Shown one piece after another: positions 12,101 to 24,060 of a stretch of DNA of 64,000 bases. The notes below the pieces were generated by a model. That model worked only from the letters and a program-made list of their open reading frames with translations. It had not been told where the DNA came from and searched no databases. Positions within the stretch are counted from its first letter, which is position 1; every line of letters begins with the position of its first letter. Source of the DNA: Tetrahymena thermophila SB210 (Eukaryota > Ciliophora > Oligohymenophorea > Hymenostomatida > Tetrahymenidae); NCBI RefSeq assembly GCF_000189635.1, contig NW_002476434.1, positions 1,736,001 through 1,800,000 of the forward strand, read 5' to 3'. The translations under genes and the position numbers were made by a program.

Positions 12101-15100
12101 ATGAAAATATTTTTTAAATCTTCTTTTTATATTTTATTTTATTAAAATTAAACAGATTAAGGAGGATAAAGTTCACTCTTTGTTGCATCTGTATAATTTA
12201 TACTCTTCTAAAAACCCGAATGAATTATTTGATGCTCTAAGTTTCTTTTAGGTAACCAAAAATGTCTCTAACTAATTTTAAACTATTACAGTCAAAGATT
12301 TAGTTTCAGTTTTGTTGTTCATGAGAGGTTCATTAGAGTTCAACTATGTAAAAACTATTATTGAAGTAAAGTTGAATCTAGTTTCTGAAAAAGATAAAAA
12401 AGAGTAAAGCCTTAACTAAGTATTGGAAATTAAGGAGAGAATCAAATCTAATTAAAATTTGCCAAGTCATTTCAAGAAACTTTTCGAAATAGAAATTAAG
12501 GGGTATCTTCAAGCAAACACCCTACAAGCAGACTTCAAAGATATCAATAGAAATTATGAAATTCTACTTGAGCAAGCTGATTTTAATTTCTTCAAGAAAT
12601 TCTCATCAATTAGAAATATACCAATAATTGAAGATGCTTCATAAAACACTCTAGTAAAGAGTTCTATTTCTGATATTTCTGATATATTAAATATCGACTA
12701 TTAGTAAGTGGAATTATTCATCAACTTACTTACTTCGTCAAAAGCAGAAAAGATAAAGTAATCTTTAGACATGCTTTAGATTTTAAAAATAAACCCTAAA
12801 AGTGACGAAAATCGCATAAAAGCATTTGCTTAATTTAGTGCTTCTGTTTTGGAAAAAATTGAATAAAAATGCTAAAACATATAAAATATTTCAAAAAATA
12901 TCTTTTCAGATAAACTTCATGTTTGTTTATTAAGAAAGATTCTTTATCATGAAGGAGCTGTTATTCCATACACTGACTATTTAGACATATTTAATATCTA
13001 TTGCGATAACAATATTCCTAAATCAATAACTAACTTAATAAATTTCAGATACGGTATTACTGGAAACAGGAAAAGAGATATCTACAATTTTTTGAATCCT
13101 TTCAGAAATAATTCAGATAAAGATTATAAGAAATTTAAGGTAAATTTTATGAAAATATTTTACATTGATTTATAATATTTTTTTTATATAGAAATCAGGT
13201 GAAGGCTAATAAGGTTTAATCAAAGCAGTATAAATCCTATCTATTAATGACGAAGCTTTTAGAGTTCAACAATTCCTTTAGTTTTTAATTAATACTAATT
13301 AAGAAGCTCTATTAATGGCAAGCTGTTTAATAGTCTATTTTAGTGGTCGTTCTAGTAATGTTGCTCTACACATTTAAGATAAAAATGATAAAAGGTAAAA
13401 AAAAGTCAATGTAGAATAGATGTTGTGTATATTACTTAAAGTAAAACAAGAATTCTTCGAAGCATTTCACACTTACTTTTAAGAAGACATAAGCTATTGC
13501 GCATAAACTATGATTAAATTCTACCGTTAGTTAGATTACTTAAAGTAGTAAGCAGATGGAGATGAAAATACTGTTCTTTAAAATAATATTACTATTTCTG
13601 ATAAAAATGTAGAATAATATCTGAGATTAGTAAACCATATGCAATTTAATACATCATATGTCTCAAAGGATACGAATATTCCTATCGAAGCAGTTGAGTT
13701 AGTGTCTAATCTCATGTATATCAAGAATTCTAAAAATGAATAAGAGCGTAACGCGATTTTTGAGTCTATGAGGAGCAACACTTATATATAAAAGCTATTC
13801 TAACAATTAGGAGTGAATCATTATGAATTGGTAGCTTTGATTAAAATAATGTACTAAGACTATGAACCTTCTAATATTAAATGGATTTCTAAATCTCTCA
13901 AGCTACCTCCACAATTCAAAATTGATGGACTGTAGTAGTTGGCTATGATAGATTAGATACTTCCAATCTACGGTGAGTCTTCTCAAAATAAAAAATAATT
14001 AGCTAACTTAATTAAGACAAACAAGTTTATTAAAATTTTCAAAATTGATACTACCTGGGCTGAAGTTGCTTATATTTTATGTAAAGGAGATTTCTGTCTT
14101 CTTTCTAAATACTAAGATGTTTTAATACCTCTCAAGTATCCTTCTGCTGTAAGATTTGAGTAAGTTTTAGATAATTATGAGCTTTAACAATCAAGAACTT
14201 TAACATAGGCAGTTAATGCAAAAGAAAAAAAGTATATCTCTCTCGTACAAGGCTTGGTTGGGTAATTAAATTTTTTAAATTTAACTTGATTTGATTTTAA
14301 ACATAAATTTTTTAATATTTTCTAATTAATCTAATTTTAAATAAAAATCAAATTAAAATTTTGTTGTTTCTAAAAAATTTTATATTTTATTGATAAAAAA
14401 ATTAATTTTATTTTTTAGTTTGCTTTCTTGTAGATACTCTAGCTTCAAAACAACTGAATTCCTTTATCAGCTTTATACAAAAATAAGTTAGAAATATGTG
14501 AAAGATGAACATGTAACTATCGAGAGAGAGAAAGGAATTAAAAAAGGTAATACTCTTCAATATGCAATATATAAGTTTACTAAAAGCACATTAATGAGTC
14601 CTGTATGGACATTACTTATGATGGGTGATCAAAACACTTGGGAGTTCTTAGCTTAAAGCCACTATTTTATTAATGATAAAAAGAAGCCTTACCTTAATCC
14701 GATTTTGGCTTTGGTTTATGTTCTTAACTTTAGATCAAATCCTTTAATTCTTAAATAATTACTTGTCGATTTAGAATACGCTTAAAGATGCTACTAAATT
14801 TATGTTGCTAAATTGAAAGCAGAATGTTTAAAAATGACTGAATAAGAAAATAAATAAGAATAAAATCAATATTCTAAAGATAATAGTATTGATGAAGAAG
14901 TTGAAGAATATATGTGGTAGGATATCTAAAATGAAGACAACAAATAAACAGATAAGGATGAGAAATAAATTAGTGATTAGTAAAAAAAGCTTAATGAACT
15001 TCAGAAAAAAATAGAAGAATTTAAGAATAAAATAGAAGAATTTAAGAATAAAATAGAAGAATTTAAGAATAAAATAAATTTAATTTTATTTTATAGTCTG

Positions 15101-18100
15101 GAAAAGGATGGTGAAAAGTAATTTTAACTTAAATAAAGAGCTTTTTTATAAAATTTACAATTAATTATTTATAAAGGCTGATTCAAATTGCAGAAGAATT
15201 TAACTTCCCTAAAAAAGTTATTTAAATGATCTTAGTTTATGAAGATGAATATAAAGAAAAAGTAAAAGAGAACATGGAGGAAGAGAAAAAAGAAGAAGAA
15301 GAGGAAGAAAAAGAAGAAGATGAAGAAGAAGAATAAGAATAAGAAGAAGATGAAGATGAAGAAGAAATCAGATTGACTACTAGTTTAATTAAGAAGGCTT
15401 TTAAATCTTTAAAAAGAAGGGATATGTAATAATTATCAGAACTTGAAACGCTTAATAAAGTCTTTGAATAAATTGGAACTTATTTATACACTGATCCAAG
15501 AAGAGAAAGAATGAATTTAAATCATGAAGAAACTAATTTTACTAATAGTTACTGTTTGCATACTCACACTTCAAGTCCTATTATGTAAATGATTGTTTTG
15601 AGCACAATTTCATAGCTTAAATTATCATATTATGATTTCTACGGATTTAACGGACGTGACGAAGATCACTATAAGCAAGTAACGTTTGCTATCGATCTTA
15701 TATTAGGAACTTTGGAGAAGTATTATTATTTCGATGATATGATGGATTTCTTCCCTCGTCACAGACTTATCCCCTTAATAGTAACAGCTTTTTAAAAAAA
15801 CTAATTTTTATTTCATAAATTTTTACTGCTCTTAGGGTTTATCAGTTGGATTTATCATCGAATCAGATGATATACTCTCTTCTATGACTTCCAGTAATAT
15901 ATTTGGCTAAAGCTATTTCACTGAAGTAATTATCTAGCTCTGCTATAAAGTGTATAATAAATAATATGAAGAGGAACAATAAAATGGAGAAGATTAAAAA
16001 TTAAATCAATAGAAATTCTAAAAATTCATTGAATTACATAAATTTAATCTTAAATTAAATTATTTTATAAAAATAATTGTTGATTATAATATTGCCTATT
16101 AGCTTGAATACAATTATTCTTAAACTGGAATATTTAGAGGTATATCTTAAGAAGATGTATTATTTGAACTTCAATTATAAAATTTAGACAGATTAATAGA
16201 TAATTATGATGAAATGATGTGGGATTGGTAATTTATTAATTAGATTTTTTTTCTTTGTTATAATTTAAATCAAATTATTCATAATTAAAAATATAAAGCT
16301 TTGAAAATAAAGAAATTCTTTATCATATAACTGACTCAAAGTCGTACTCAACTTACACAAAACGTGGCAATCATATTGATAGAGATTCTTACGATTAAAT
16401 TGATCATTATTCAGGAGAAAAAAAGAAAGATTTGTTTGAATATTTAGATAATTACACAAAAGTAGCTGAAACAGAAAACTTTAAATTTATGATTGATATT
16501 TACAAAGAAAATTATAAATCTTTGAATGACAATGATTATTTTTCAGTTAATTATGGATAAGTAAATTTTCTTCTTTTTGGTTCAAGAAATTAAATTTTTT
16601 CATTCTTTTTTTCTATTAAAATAATAGGATAGTAACATGTATTTTGGTACCTTGAACCTAAATGGAATCATACAATAATAAATGAAAGAAATTAAAATGG
16701 AAGAATTTTCATCTCACGTTACTTAAGCATCCCTCTATATGACTAGTAACAAAAAGGTTCTTGCAGAAATTCTAAGTTTGCTAATTCCTTCTATTAAATC
16801 CAATTTTACTTCATTAAACGAGTAGCTAAACATTTCTGAAGAAAATCTTTCAAGTTTTATCAATCTAGCTATGAGTAAGAGTATAGATCAAACAAATGAT
16901 TTAAAAACCATGCTAAATAAATCTTCATTGTCAGATTCTAATATAGAGTAAAATAAATCTTTAAAATTAATATTTATTTATTTTTAAAATGATTAACTAT
17001 GTAATCCACCTGTTGGCTTTCTAAAAGCATAAAATCTAAATATTAAAGTCCTTCAAAATAAATTTTAAATTAATATTTAAATATAAATAATTAAAAAGTG
17101 TACTTGACAATTGTATGTCAGCTTATCAAGGTGACATGAGCGAATGTTTAGATTTGATTTACCATTCTTCTGCCTTCAAGAAATCTGCAAAATCAATTAT
17201 TTTATTCACTAAATTCTTTTGGTCATTTGAAGAAGTAAAGGATTTCTTAAACTTATTTTATTTATATTAATTAAATTTTTATTTTATTTTCTAAAGAGCT
17301 CCATGCATAAAAATACAAATAATCCATATGAAATAAATTATTTTAACTATTGTAATCTATCGCCTGACAGAAGTAAAGCCTTAAAAAAAGCTTAGAAGTA
17401 TTTATGGAAAATTAGCTAAAATATTTGCTACTAAAATTGGATTGAACAAAATCCTAAAAAAAATAAAATTTCTTTTGAGGACTACAAACTAAAATAAATC
17501 TATAAAGGAGATAAAAATGTTGAGGATAATCATATGTCTTCACTCCTTCAGAAAATCCTATATAATGATTGGAACTTCCTGATATCATAAGAAAAAGAAT
17601 AATTGCAGTAATTTTAAATTATAAGAATGAATAATTTAAAAAAAATATCTTAAATTAATAGGTATGCATTCAATGTAATATTTAATACAAATAATGAATT
17701 ATAATGCCTAGAAAAACTTTAAATTCTTGCACTTTTAAAGCCATAAGAATCTGGCCTGAAAGTTTCTTCTGAAAATTTAGACGACTATGTAAATTGCACC
17801 AAGGTAAATTTTAAATTATTTCAGTTATTGATTAACAATTTATATATATTTTAGGTAGATAACATGATTAGAGCAGGAGGTGACTTGTTCTCAAACCCCT
17901 CTGAAGCAAGACATTTACATTTACTTTTGAGTTTATCCAACAATTCTATTGTCCATATCTTAAACTGTTTAAATACTTCTAAAGAAGAATGGAATTTTGA
18001 TTTCGAAAAAGAATAAGAAGAAGTAAAAATAAATGGTAAAGTTGCAGAGTATATCATAGAAAATAAATTAGATGTTAAGTCTTAAGAAAACTAAATCTTT

Positions 18101-20611
18101 TAAAAATACAACTCTCTTAAAAAAGAAGCTTTAGAAAATCTAAGAGTAAGTTTATATTTATAAAAAACCATTAATTAAAAATAAAATTGATAAATTATTT
18201 TTAATTTTAATAATTTAGATATAATCTTATATAGATGAGAGTGAAGGTATATCGTCAAGCAAATATTTATCTTATATTCTCTAATCTCTTTTCTTATGGA
18301 AGAACATTTCTAACATCAAGTGGGATGATGTTTTTAAAAACTCATAGGCTTTTTTAAATAATCCATACCAATTTAAAGAATCTAAAAATTAAATAGATTT
18401 TTTGCTTAATTATATTTAATATTTATCAATTTTGCCTGCTTTTATTCTAGATAAAGTAAGTGCTAAATCATCTCCCAGCAACAAGAGAAAAGATGCTTCT
18501 AAATTAAAAAAGTAAAATCCTAGAAATACTGTTAATTAAGAAGAAACATATGTATCTAATATACTGAAATAGTAAATTTTTTATATAAAGAAAAAATAAG
18601 CTATTTTGATAATTATTAATATTAATAGAATAAAATTCAAAAGCTTAGACACAGAAATATTTACTAGACACATAGCCTATGAAAGCAATTCTATTTACTT
18701 AATTTATCAATCTTATGAAAATGTGGTCTCATAAATGGGATAAATAGCTTCTGATTACGCATCTTTATGTAAAGAAGACGAAGAAGAAGAAGAAATAGAT
18801 CAGGAGACATTCAGAGAAAAATTGAAAGAATAAATTTGTATTTAAAACTTTATTTAATTTTTTAAATTAATATTTAAGTTTTTTATGTCCTATTTAGGTT
18901 CTGTCTCAACAAATATTTATTACATGCTTAATTTCTTGAATGGAAACTTCTTAAAAGAGATAGTACATGCACATCCACTAATTGAGTATCTTTCTAATCT
19001 TTACTTCAAAGGACTCTAAGCTATCCATACTCAAAAGACAGAACCTATAGATAATTATCTGTAAAAATGCATAGATGATGAAAATTCCTTCATCAATATA
19101 ATCTTGAAGGAAAATCCAGATTATGCTTTTATTTTTATTTAAGTTTTGAATATAACATTCACTATATCATTCTGCACTACAAATGATTCAAAAATTGATA
19201 GACTAGAAAAAGACAATATCCTTAATCTAATAGATTAATTACTTTTAACTGTTGGAAGAGATTTGCTATAGATTGATGAAAATATTGTCAATTTAATATA
19301 TGCTGTATTCTATCTTATTACTAATTAAGAAACGAAGAAAATGAAAGAAAATTCTAAGTTTAAAGATAAATAAAATTGCTTAATTGTAAATATTTTTCTT
19401 ACTTTTTTATTTAGCTAATAACTTTAAAATTTTTAACATTTATTTTTAAGCTTTTCAAGAAAAAATTTTCTGTATTCTCATTAAATCATAAATTTTAAAC
19501 TAAAAAAGATATTACTCAAAGTAGCTTTTGAAAACCCTGATTTATCTGACTTTTTCTTTGGGTCCCCTAAGACTGGAGAGAGTGCAGAATAAATTGATAA
19601 GATGATAAGCACTATAACAAACGCCTTATAATCGATTTTAGATAAACCTTCATAATCTATTAATGATAGTGACCTTGTTAAAGAAGTCCTCAAACTGCTT
19701 AAATACGCTAGTAAGGGAAATTTAGATGTAAGCATTATAGAAGATGTGATATCCATACTAACTGGAGATCATCAACGCGTTTTCAATATTCTTAAAAAGT
19801 TTGAAATAGCTGATGAAAATAAGATTGCTCTTATTCAAAGAGCTTACAGTTAAGTTGTAGATATGCCTATATTTAGCAATTAAGACAAAGCTATTGTTGG
19901 AAGCAGTTCTACTGAATAGTCTGATAAAATGAAAGAAGTTGTAAAGAAGCTTCAAGAAGGAAAAGTAAATAAATCACATTTTAATGAATTATTAAAGTTT
20001 ATTTCTTATTCAAAAAAATAGGTAACAATTAAAGACGTCTTTATTGCAGTTGATGCAGAGGGTGACAATAATGGTACTATATCTATAGATGAATTCTAGT
20101 CATTCGTTAGAAGATTGGGTAATTAAATTATTCAGCATGCTCTTTAACATTAAATTAAATATATTTTATTATTAAAGGTATGGAGTTAAGTAGACACAGA
20201 GTTAATGAAATATTTGCACACATTAAAAACAAAAAATTAAACTTAGTTAGCGTTGAAAAAACAGATGAATTGACTTTAAATGTAGATGAGTTCGAAAAAG
20301 CATTTAAGTATGTTAACGAAAAGAAAACTTCTATGTCACTTGAAAAATTAGGTATATCACCTGCTCTACTAGTTCTCGCTCTTGGTACACTTATAGTAAT
20401 TCTTATACTTGTGTTTGTATTCATCTTCTTTGGTATTAATGCTTTTGCTATGGGTGGAACATTTGGTTCTATAATCAACTCGCTTATTCCAATGGCTGCT
20501 GCTGGAGGTGTTGCAGGATCACAAGAAAATAAACAAAAAAAATTAAAAGAAGAAGAAGTTTCTAATGCAGTAAGTCAAACTCAAGCCATTATTCATTCTA
20601 AAAATATATGA
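3164..20611 (+). CDS. Giant multi-span membrane protein with C-terminal EF-hand-like motif, copy A (4831 aa)
   Basis: Unrecognised, probably ciliate-restricted family. Exons by my reading: 3164-3358, 3799-4623, 4776-5003, 5056-5308, 5370-5767, 5911-6301, 6364-6584, 6644-7246, 7466-8253, 8311-8665, 8721-9326, 9398-10228, 10282-10648, 10704-11186, 11253-11956, 12156-13139, 13192-14261, 14419-15117, 15177-15780, 15836-16227, 16299-16560, 16628-16947, 17099-17234, 17297-17607, 17662-17803, 17855-18145, 18219-18571, 18629-18837, 18898-19385, 19509-19964, 20022-20118, 20178-20611. They sum to 14496 nt in one frame ending at TGA. Predicted layout: charged N-terminus; span at about 241-263; ectodomain-like part with paired Cys; span at about 765-790; hydrophobic block at about 1130-1300; coiled coil at about 1750-2230; long helical part; EF-hand-like loop at about 4660-4680; C-terminal hydrophobic segment at about 4748-4778. 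The start is the first ATG after the flank repeat and is shared with copy B. A role in calcium-responsive membrane work is inference only. Confidence 0.85.
4324..6440 (+). other. Copy A: N-terminal span, ectodomain-like part and second span
   Basis: Within exons 2-7. A hydrophobic run rich in Leu/Ile/Val (about residues 241-263) is followed by about 500 residues with Cys pairs, NxS/T sites, many Tyr/Ser/Thr and Pro-rich turns. A second strongly hydrophobic stretch follows, starting at 6370 (about residues 765-790). This pattern fits a segment held outside the cytosol between two membrane anchors. The 391-nt exon 6, with its Pro/Tyr-rich start, has the same length in copy B, which supports function. 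Topology is predicted by eye only. Confidence 0.6.
7466..8253 (+). other. Copy A: multi-span hydrophobic block, the best conserved part between copies
   Basis: Exon 9 encodes about 262 residues with three or four hydrophobic segments. The second half ends in a distinctive motif, INPNAFLPYATSAATF, followed by a Lys-rich helix. The equivalent exon in copy B (32334-33121) has exactly the same length and is nearly identical here. The position next to the cytosolic coiled coil and the density of conserved aromatic and small residues suggest a channel-like or scaffold membrane core; that role is inference. Confidence 0.6.
9780..11400 (+). other. Copy A: long coiled-coil region
   Basis: Exons 12-15 encode several hundred residues dominated by Lys, Glu, Gln, Asp, Leu and Ile with almost no Pro or Gly, in heptad-like spacing (about residues 1750-2230). 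The region tolerates in-frame length change: exons 13 and 14 are 18 and 21 nt longer in copy B. It links the membrane block to the large helical C-terminal part and could mediate oligomerisation. Confidence 0.6.
15008..15070 (+). repeat. Three in-frame 21-bp repeats (KIEEFKN) in giant gene A
   Basis: The unit AAAATAGAAGAATTTAAGAAT occurs three times in perfect tandem, adding two copies of the heptad KIEEFKN. Copy B has a single related heptad at the same place. The expansion keeps the frame and the coiled-coil periodicity. Confidence 0.9.
15274..15368 (+). other. Acidic Glu/Asp tract in giant gene A
   Basis: About 30 residues of almost pure Glu/Asp with a few Lys and Gln, in exon 19. Copy B has a shorter version (about 40180-40230). 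It is a low-complexity, length-variable cytosolic linker and a possible low-affinity cation-binding or spacer segment. Confidence 0.8.
20022..20611 (+). other. Copy A: EF-hand-like motif and C-terminal hydrophobic anchor
   Basis: Exon 31 encodes DAEGDNNGTISIDEF, which fits an EF-hand loop if the loop starts at the Glu (E-x-D-x-N-G-x-I-x-x-x-E), so position 1 is Glu rather than Asp. Exon 32 begins with a helix-loop-helix-like partner that lacks clear ligands, then a hydrophobic run of about 30 residues and a Gly/Ala-rich stretch. It ends in a short Lys/Glu tail. The same two exon lengths (97 and 434 nt) recur in copy B and in the truncated third copy. Confidence 0.7.
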
Positions 20612-20892
20612 TAATATTCGTCATATCATTAAATAATTTGTTATTATTTTTTTAATCAAATAAATATAAATGAAGAATGTATTAATTTTTATTATTTTTT
20701 GTTATTATTCTTTTTAATTTAATCTCTATTAAAATTTTTTGGAAATATATTTATATTTTTCTTTTCAAAAATTTATTAAAGTAGCCACTTAATTTTTGAT
20801 ATTTTTTTTAAGTCTTTAAGACTGTTTTAGTCAGTATGATAATAACACTCTTTTAACTTTTAAAAGTAAAGTTAAATAAAGAGCTCTTATTA
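20612..20892. other. Intergenic AT-rich DNA
   Basis: 3' flank of giant gene A with T-rich runs. No gene or clear motif seen. Confidence 0.6.
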
Positions 20893-21958
20893 TAAAATGG
20901 TGCTATTTTTACAAATATATAGAAATGTATATTAATTTATACCATATATCATTGGTTATAAGAACTTATTTGAAAAGAATTAAGTATGAAGTAATTCTAA
21001 GCATTTAAATAAAAGAATTTTTCATATTTCACTATTATTTTGTGGTAAAAATACAAAATATTTAATTTAATTTTCAAAATAGAAAGTTAAAAGATTTACG
21101 AATCAAATTTTTGTTATAAATATATAGTTTTTAAGAAATTGTATTATTTTTATTTTATTCTCAAAAATTTTTATTAGAATTAAACATTTAAATAAAAAAT
21201 AATATTGAAAAAACATTTTAGATAAATAAACCCTTTTTGCTTTTTAAGAAATTGAAAATATGAATTAGAAATTTTCATTTTATAAAATTCTTTCCTTCAT
21301 CTATTTATTTACTGCATATTGTTATTATTATTAGATTTTTATCAATTAAAACTTTTGTTTTTAATTTACTAAAAGGTAAGTTTCTTATTTCGCATTAAGA
21401 AAACTTCTAAATTAATATCTTAATCTTATTTATGTTTTATTTCATGTCTTGTTTCGAAAATTCTAATGTAACTATTATGAATATTTTGTTATCTGAAAAT
21501 AAATTACAATTTCATTTCATTTTCTCAGACTGTATTATATTATTATAATTTTAGAATGAGTAGTAAAAATAATATAAATTCATATAAAAGTTATTTCTTT
21601 TATATTTATCCTTAATTTTAAATTTTATTATTGTAGAATTTATAAATTGTAAGATAATTCTATCTTTATTCATTACATAAATAAAAAATATTATTATAAA
21701 TAATATTTCAATAAAATATTTTTAGTGTCTTTTCAAGTATTAATAATTTAACAAAAAAATTTGGCTTTAAGTTTTTGAGAAAGATAATTAATTGATTTTT
21801 TGGGATGCTTTGATTTTTTTAAAAGGATATTTGATTTTTATATTATATTACTAATTTACTAAATATTAAAATAATAAGAGGTAAAAAAATATAAAATAAA
21901 TTAATTTAAAGATAAAAATTAGTCCATATTTACTACTTTTAGATTTATGTATACGTTA
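20893..21958 (+). repeat. 5'-flank repeat, unit 3, fused to the truncated third gene copy
   Basis: Starts with AAAATGGTGCTATTTTT, shared with unit 4 at 26306, and carries the degraded core at about 21792-21838. Homology to the flank repeats stops at about 21945-21958, where sequence homologous to exon 30 of the giant gene begins abruptly. This marks a deletion junction. Confidence 0.72.
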
Positions 21959-22668
21959 ACAGTTCTACTGAATAGTCTGATAAAATTAAGGAACTTATCA
22001 AAAATCTTTGAACATGAAAGAGTAAATAAATTTAAATTTTAATAAATTATTTTATATTTATTTGAATTTAAAAAAAGGTAACAATTAGAGATGTCTTTGT
22101 TGCAGTTGATGAACTTGGTGACAATAATGGTACTATATCTATAAATGAATTCTAGTCATTTGTTAGAAGATTTGGTAAATAAATTATTCAACGTGTTCTT
22201 TAATGCTAAATTAATGTTTTTCTTTTGATTAAAGGTATGGAGTTTAGTAGAGAAAGAGTTAATGAAATTTTTGCACATATTAAAAATAAAAAATAAAAGC
22301 CAGGTAGAATTGAAAAAACAGATGATATGAATTTAAATATAGAAGAGTTCGAAAAAGCATTTGAATATGTTAAAGATAAGAAAACTTCTATGTCTCTCGA
22401 AAAGTTAGGCGTATCACCTGCACTTCTTTTTATCACACTTGCTACAAGTGTACTAATTCTAATACTTTTATTTGTATTTATATTCTTTGGTATTAATGCT
22501 TTTGCTATGGGAGGAACATTTGGCTCTATTAAAAACTCTCTTATTCCAATGATTGCTACTGGAGGATATGTAGGATCACAAGAAAATATAAAAGATAAAT
22601 TAAAAGAAGAAGAAATTTCTAATGCTATTTATGAAACTCAAGCTATCATTCATTCTGAAAATATATGA
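21959..22668 (+). pseudogene. Truncated third copy of the giant gene (end of exon 30 plus exons 31 and 32)
   Basis: Sequence homologous to the end of exon 30 starts at about 21959 and meets a frame-ending TGA at 22009-22011. The next two exons, 22078-22174 (97 nt) and 22235-22668 (434 nt), have the same lengths, splice sites and phase as in copies A and B, with no stop or frameshift. They encode the EF-hand-like loop (DELGDNNGTISINEF) and the C-terminal anchor. An ATG at 22237 would allow a 143-aa tail-only protein. Everything upstream in the gene is missing and the 5'-flank repeat abuts the fragment. It is either a dying copy or a small expressed derivative. Confidence 0.8.
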
Positions 22669-24060
22669 CAACGTTAATCATTTTATAAAATAATTAGATA
22701 TTATTTTTTTAATAAAGTAAAATAAAGAAAGTTAATTTTTTTTATTTTTAGTTTTTGTTTTTTCTATTTAATCTCCATTCAAATAAATGATTTTTTTTCT
22801 TTATATTGATGTGCAATAATTTTTTATTATTTATTTTCAAATAATTAGCAGATTTTTAGTATATGCTCTGTATAATTTTTCTATATTATATACCCTCTTT
22901 CTTCATTTAAAACACTTTTTATTTTTTAAATATTTGAATAGAATTTATTTTTTAATGAAAACCCCCTAAAATTTGAAAAAAAAATTTTGAATATTGCATT
23001 TAAACACTTTTTATACTGTATATTTAATATTCAATTTTATGAATTTTATTAAATAGTGCTTTTACTTAATTTTTCATAAATTTTTTAACTTCTTATTTTC
23101 ATTTTAAATTAAACATAATCCAGGTATAAAAATAAAATGTTTAATTAAGATAATTTACAAGCTTTTTGTGGCATATTTATATTTTTTAATAAAATTTATT
23201 TGCGAAAATTCATTTTTTTCCATTGATATTTCTAGAATTTTCTAAATACTTATTTGCTTAATTCATTCATAAGTAAATGAAATATTAATAAATTTGCTAT
23301 TATTAAAATTTTTCAAAGTTTTAATCATTATTTCAACAAATAATTAACAAATTAAGATTTTCAAAATTTAATTTTTTTAATTTACACATTTGTCCAACTC
23401 TCTTTTAATTAAATACTCATTAGTATTGCCTATCTAAAGTTTCTAAAATGAGTTTTCTTAGTTTATTGCTTTTATTAAAAGTTAAGTTATAAATATTAAT
23501 AATAGTTTTTTTTTTTTAAATATTTGATAAGAATCAATTATGAAATTGAAGAAAAAATGTACTTTAGAAGCAACTAATAATACATGTCAAAAACATGATA
23601 CAAATTACTCTAACTAGAATTATTAGTTTAAATATATAAATTATAGGTAATAAGGTCAAGCAAAATATTAATAAATTCATTAAATTTTTTATTTTATTTC
23701 TTTGATGTACTTTTGAGAAATACAAATTGTAAATAGAAAATTATTTTTCAAAATTAATGGTTTAATATTTGAATATTAATCTATATATTTATTACTAAAA
23801 TTCAATTAAGTACTTAATTGTTGTTAAAAATATAATTTGATAGACATACTTTGTATGATTTTTTATTTATTTAAAAACATAATTATATTTTCGAGAAAAG
23901 AATACTGTGATCAAAGTAAATCTAAATTATCTATTTTATATTTTAGATATTTCTAGAAATAAAAATAGAAAATAAATAGATAATCTTCATTTAAATTAAA
24001 ACTATTGATTTACTTATTGGAACTAAATAATAAATTAATGAAACTTAATTAACTTAAAAA
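22669..24060. other. Intergenic AT-rich DNA
   Basis: Almost entirely A/T. One short ORF of about 59 codons at 23540-23719 has no coding character. No other gene, repeat or RNA gene seen. Confidence 0.6.

Noticed and set aside
23540..23719. 59-codon ORF starting MKLKKKCTLEATNN
   Set aside because: Short, low-complexity, no conserved feature. Long open stretches are common by chance when TGA is the only stop.
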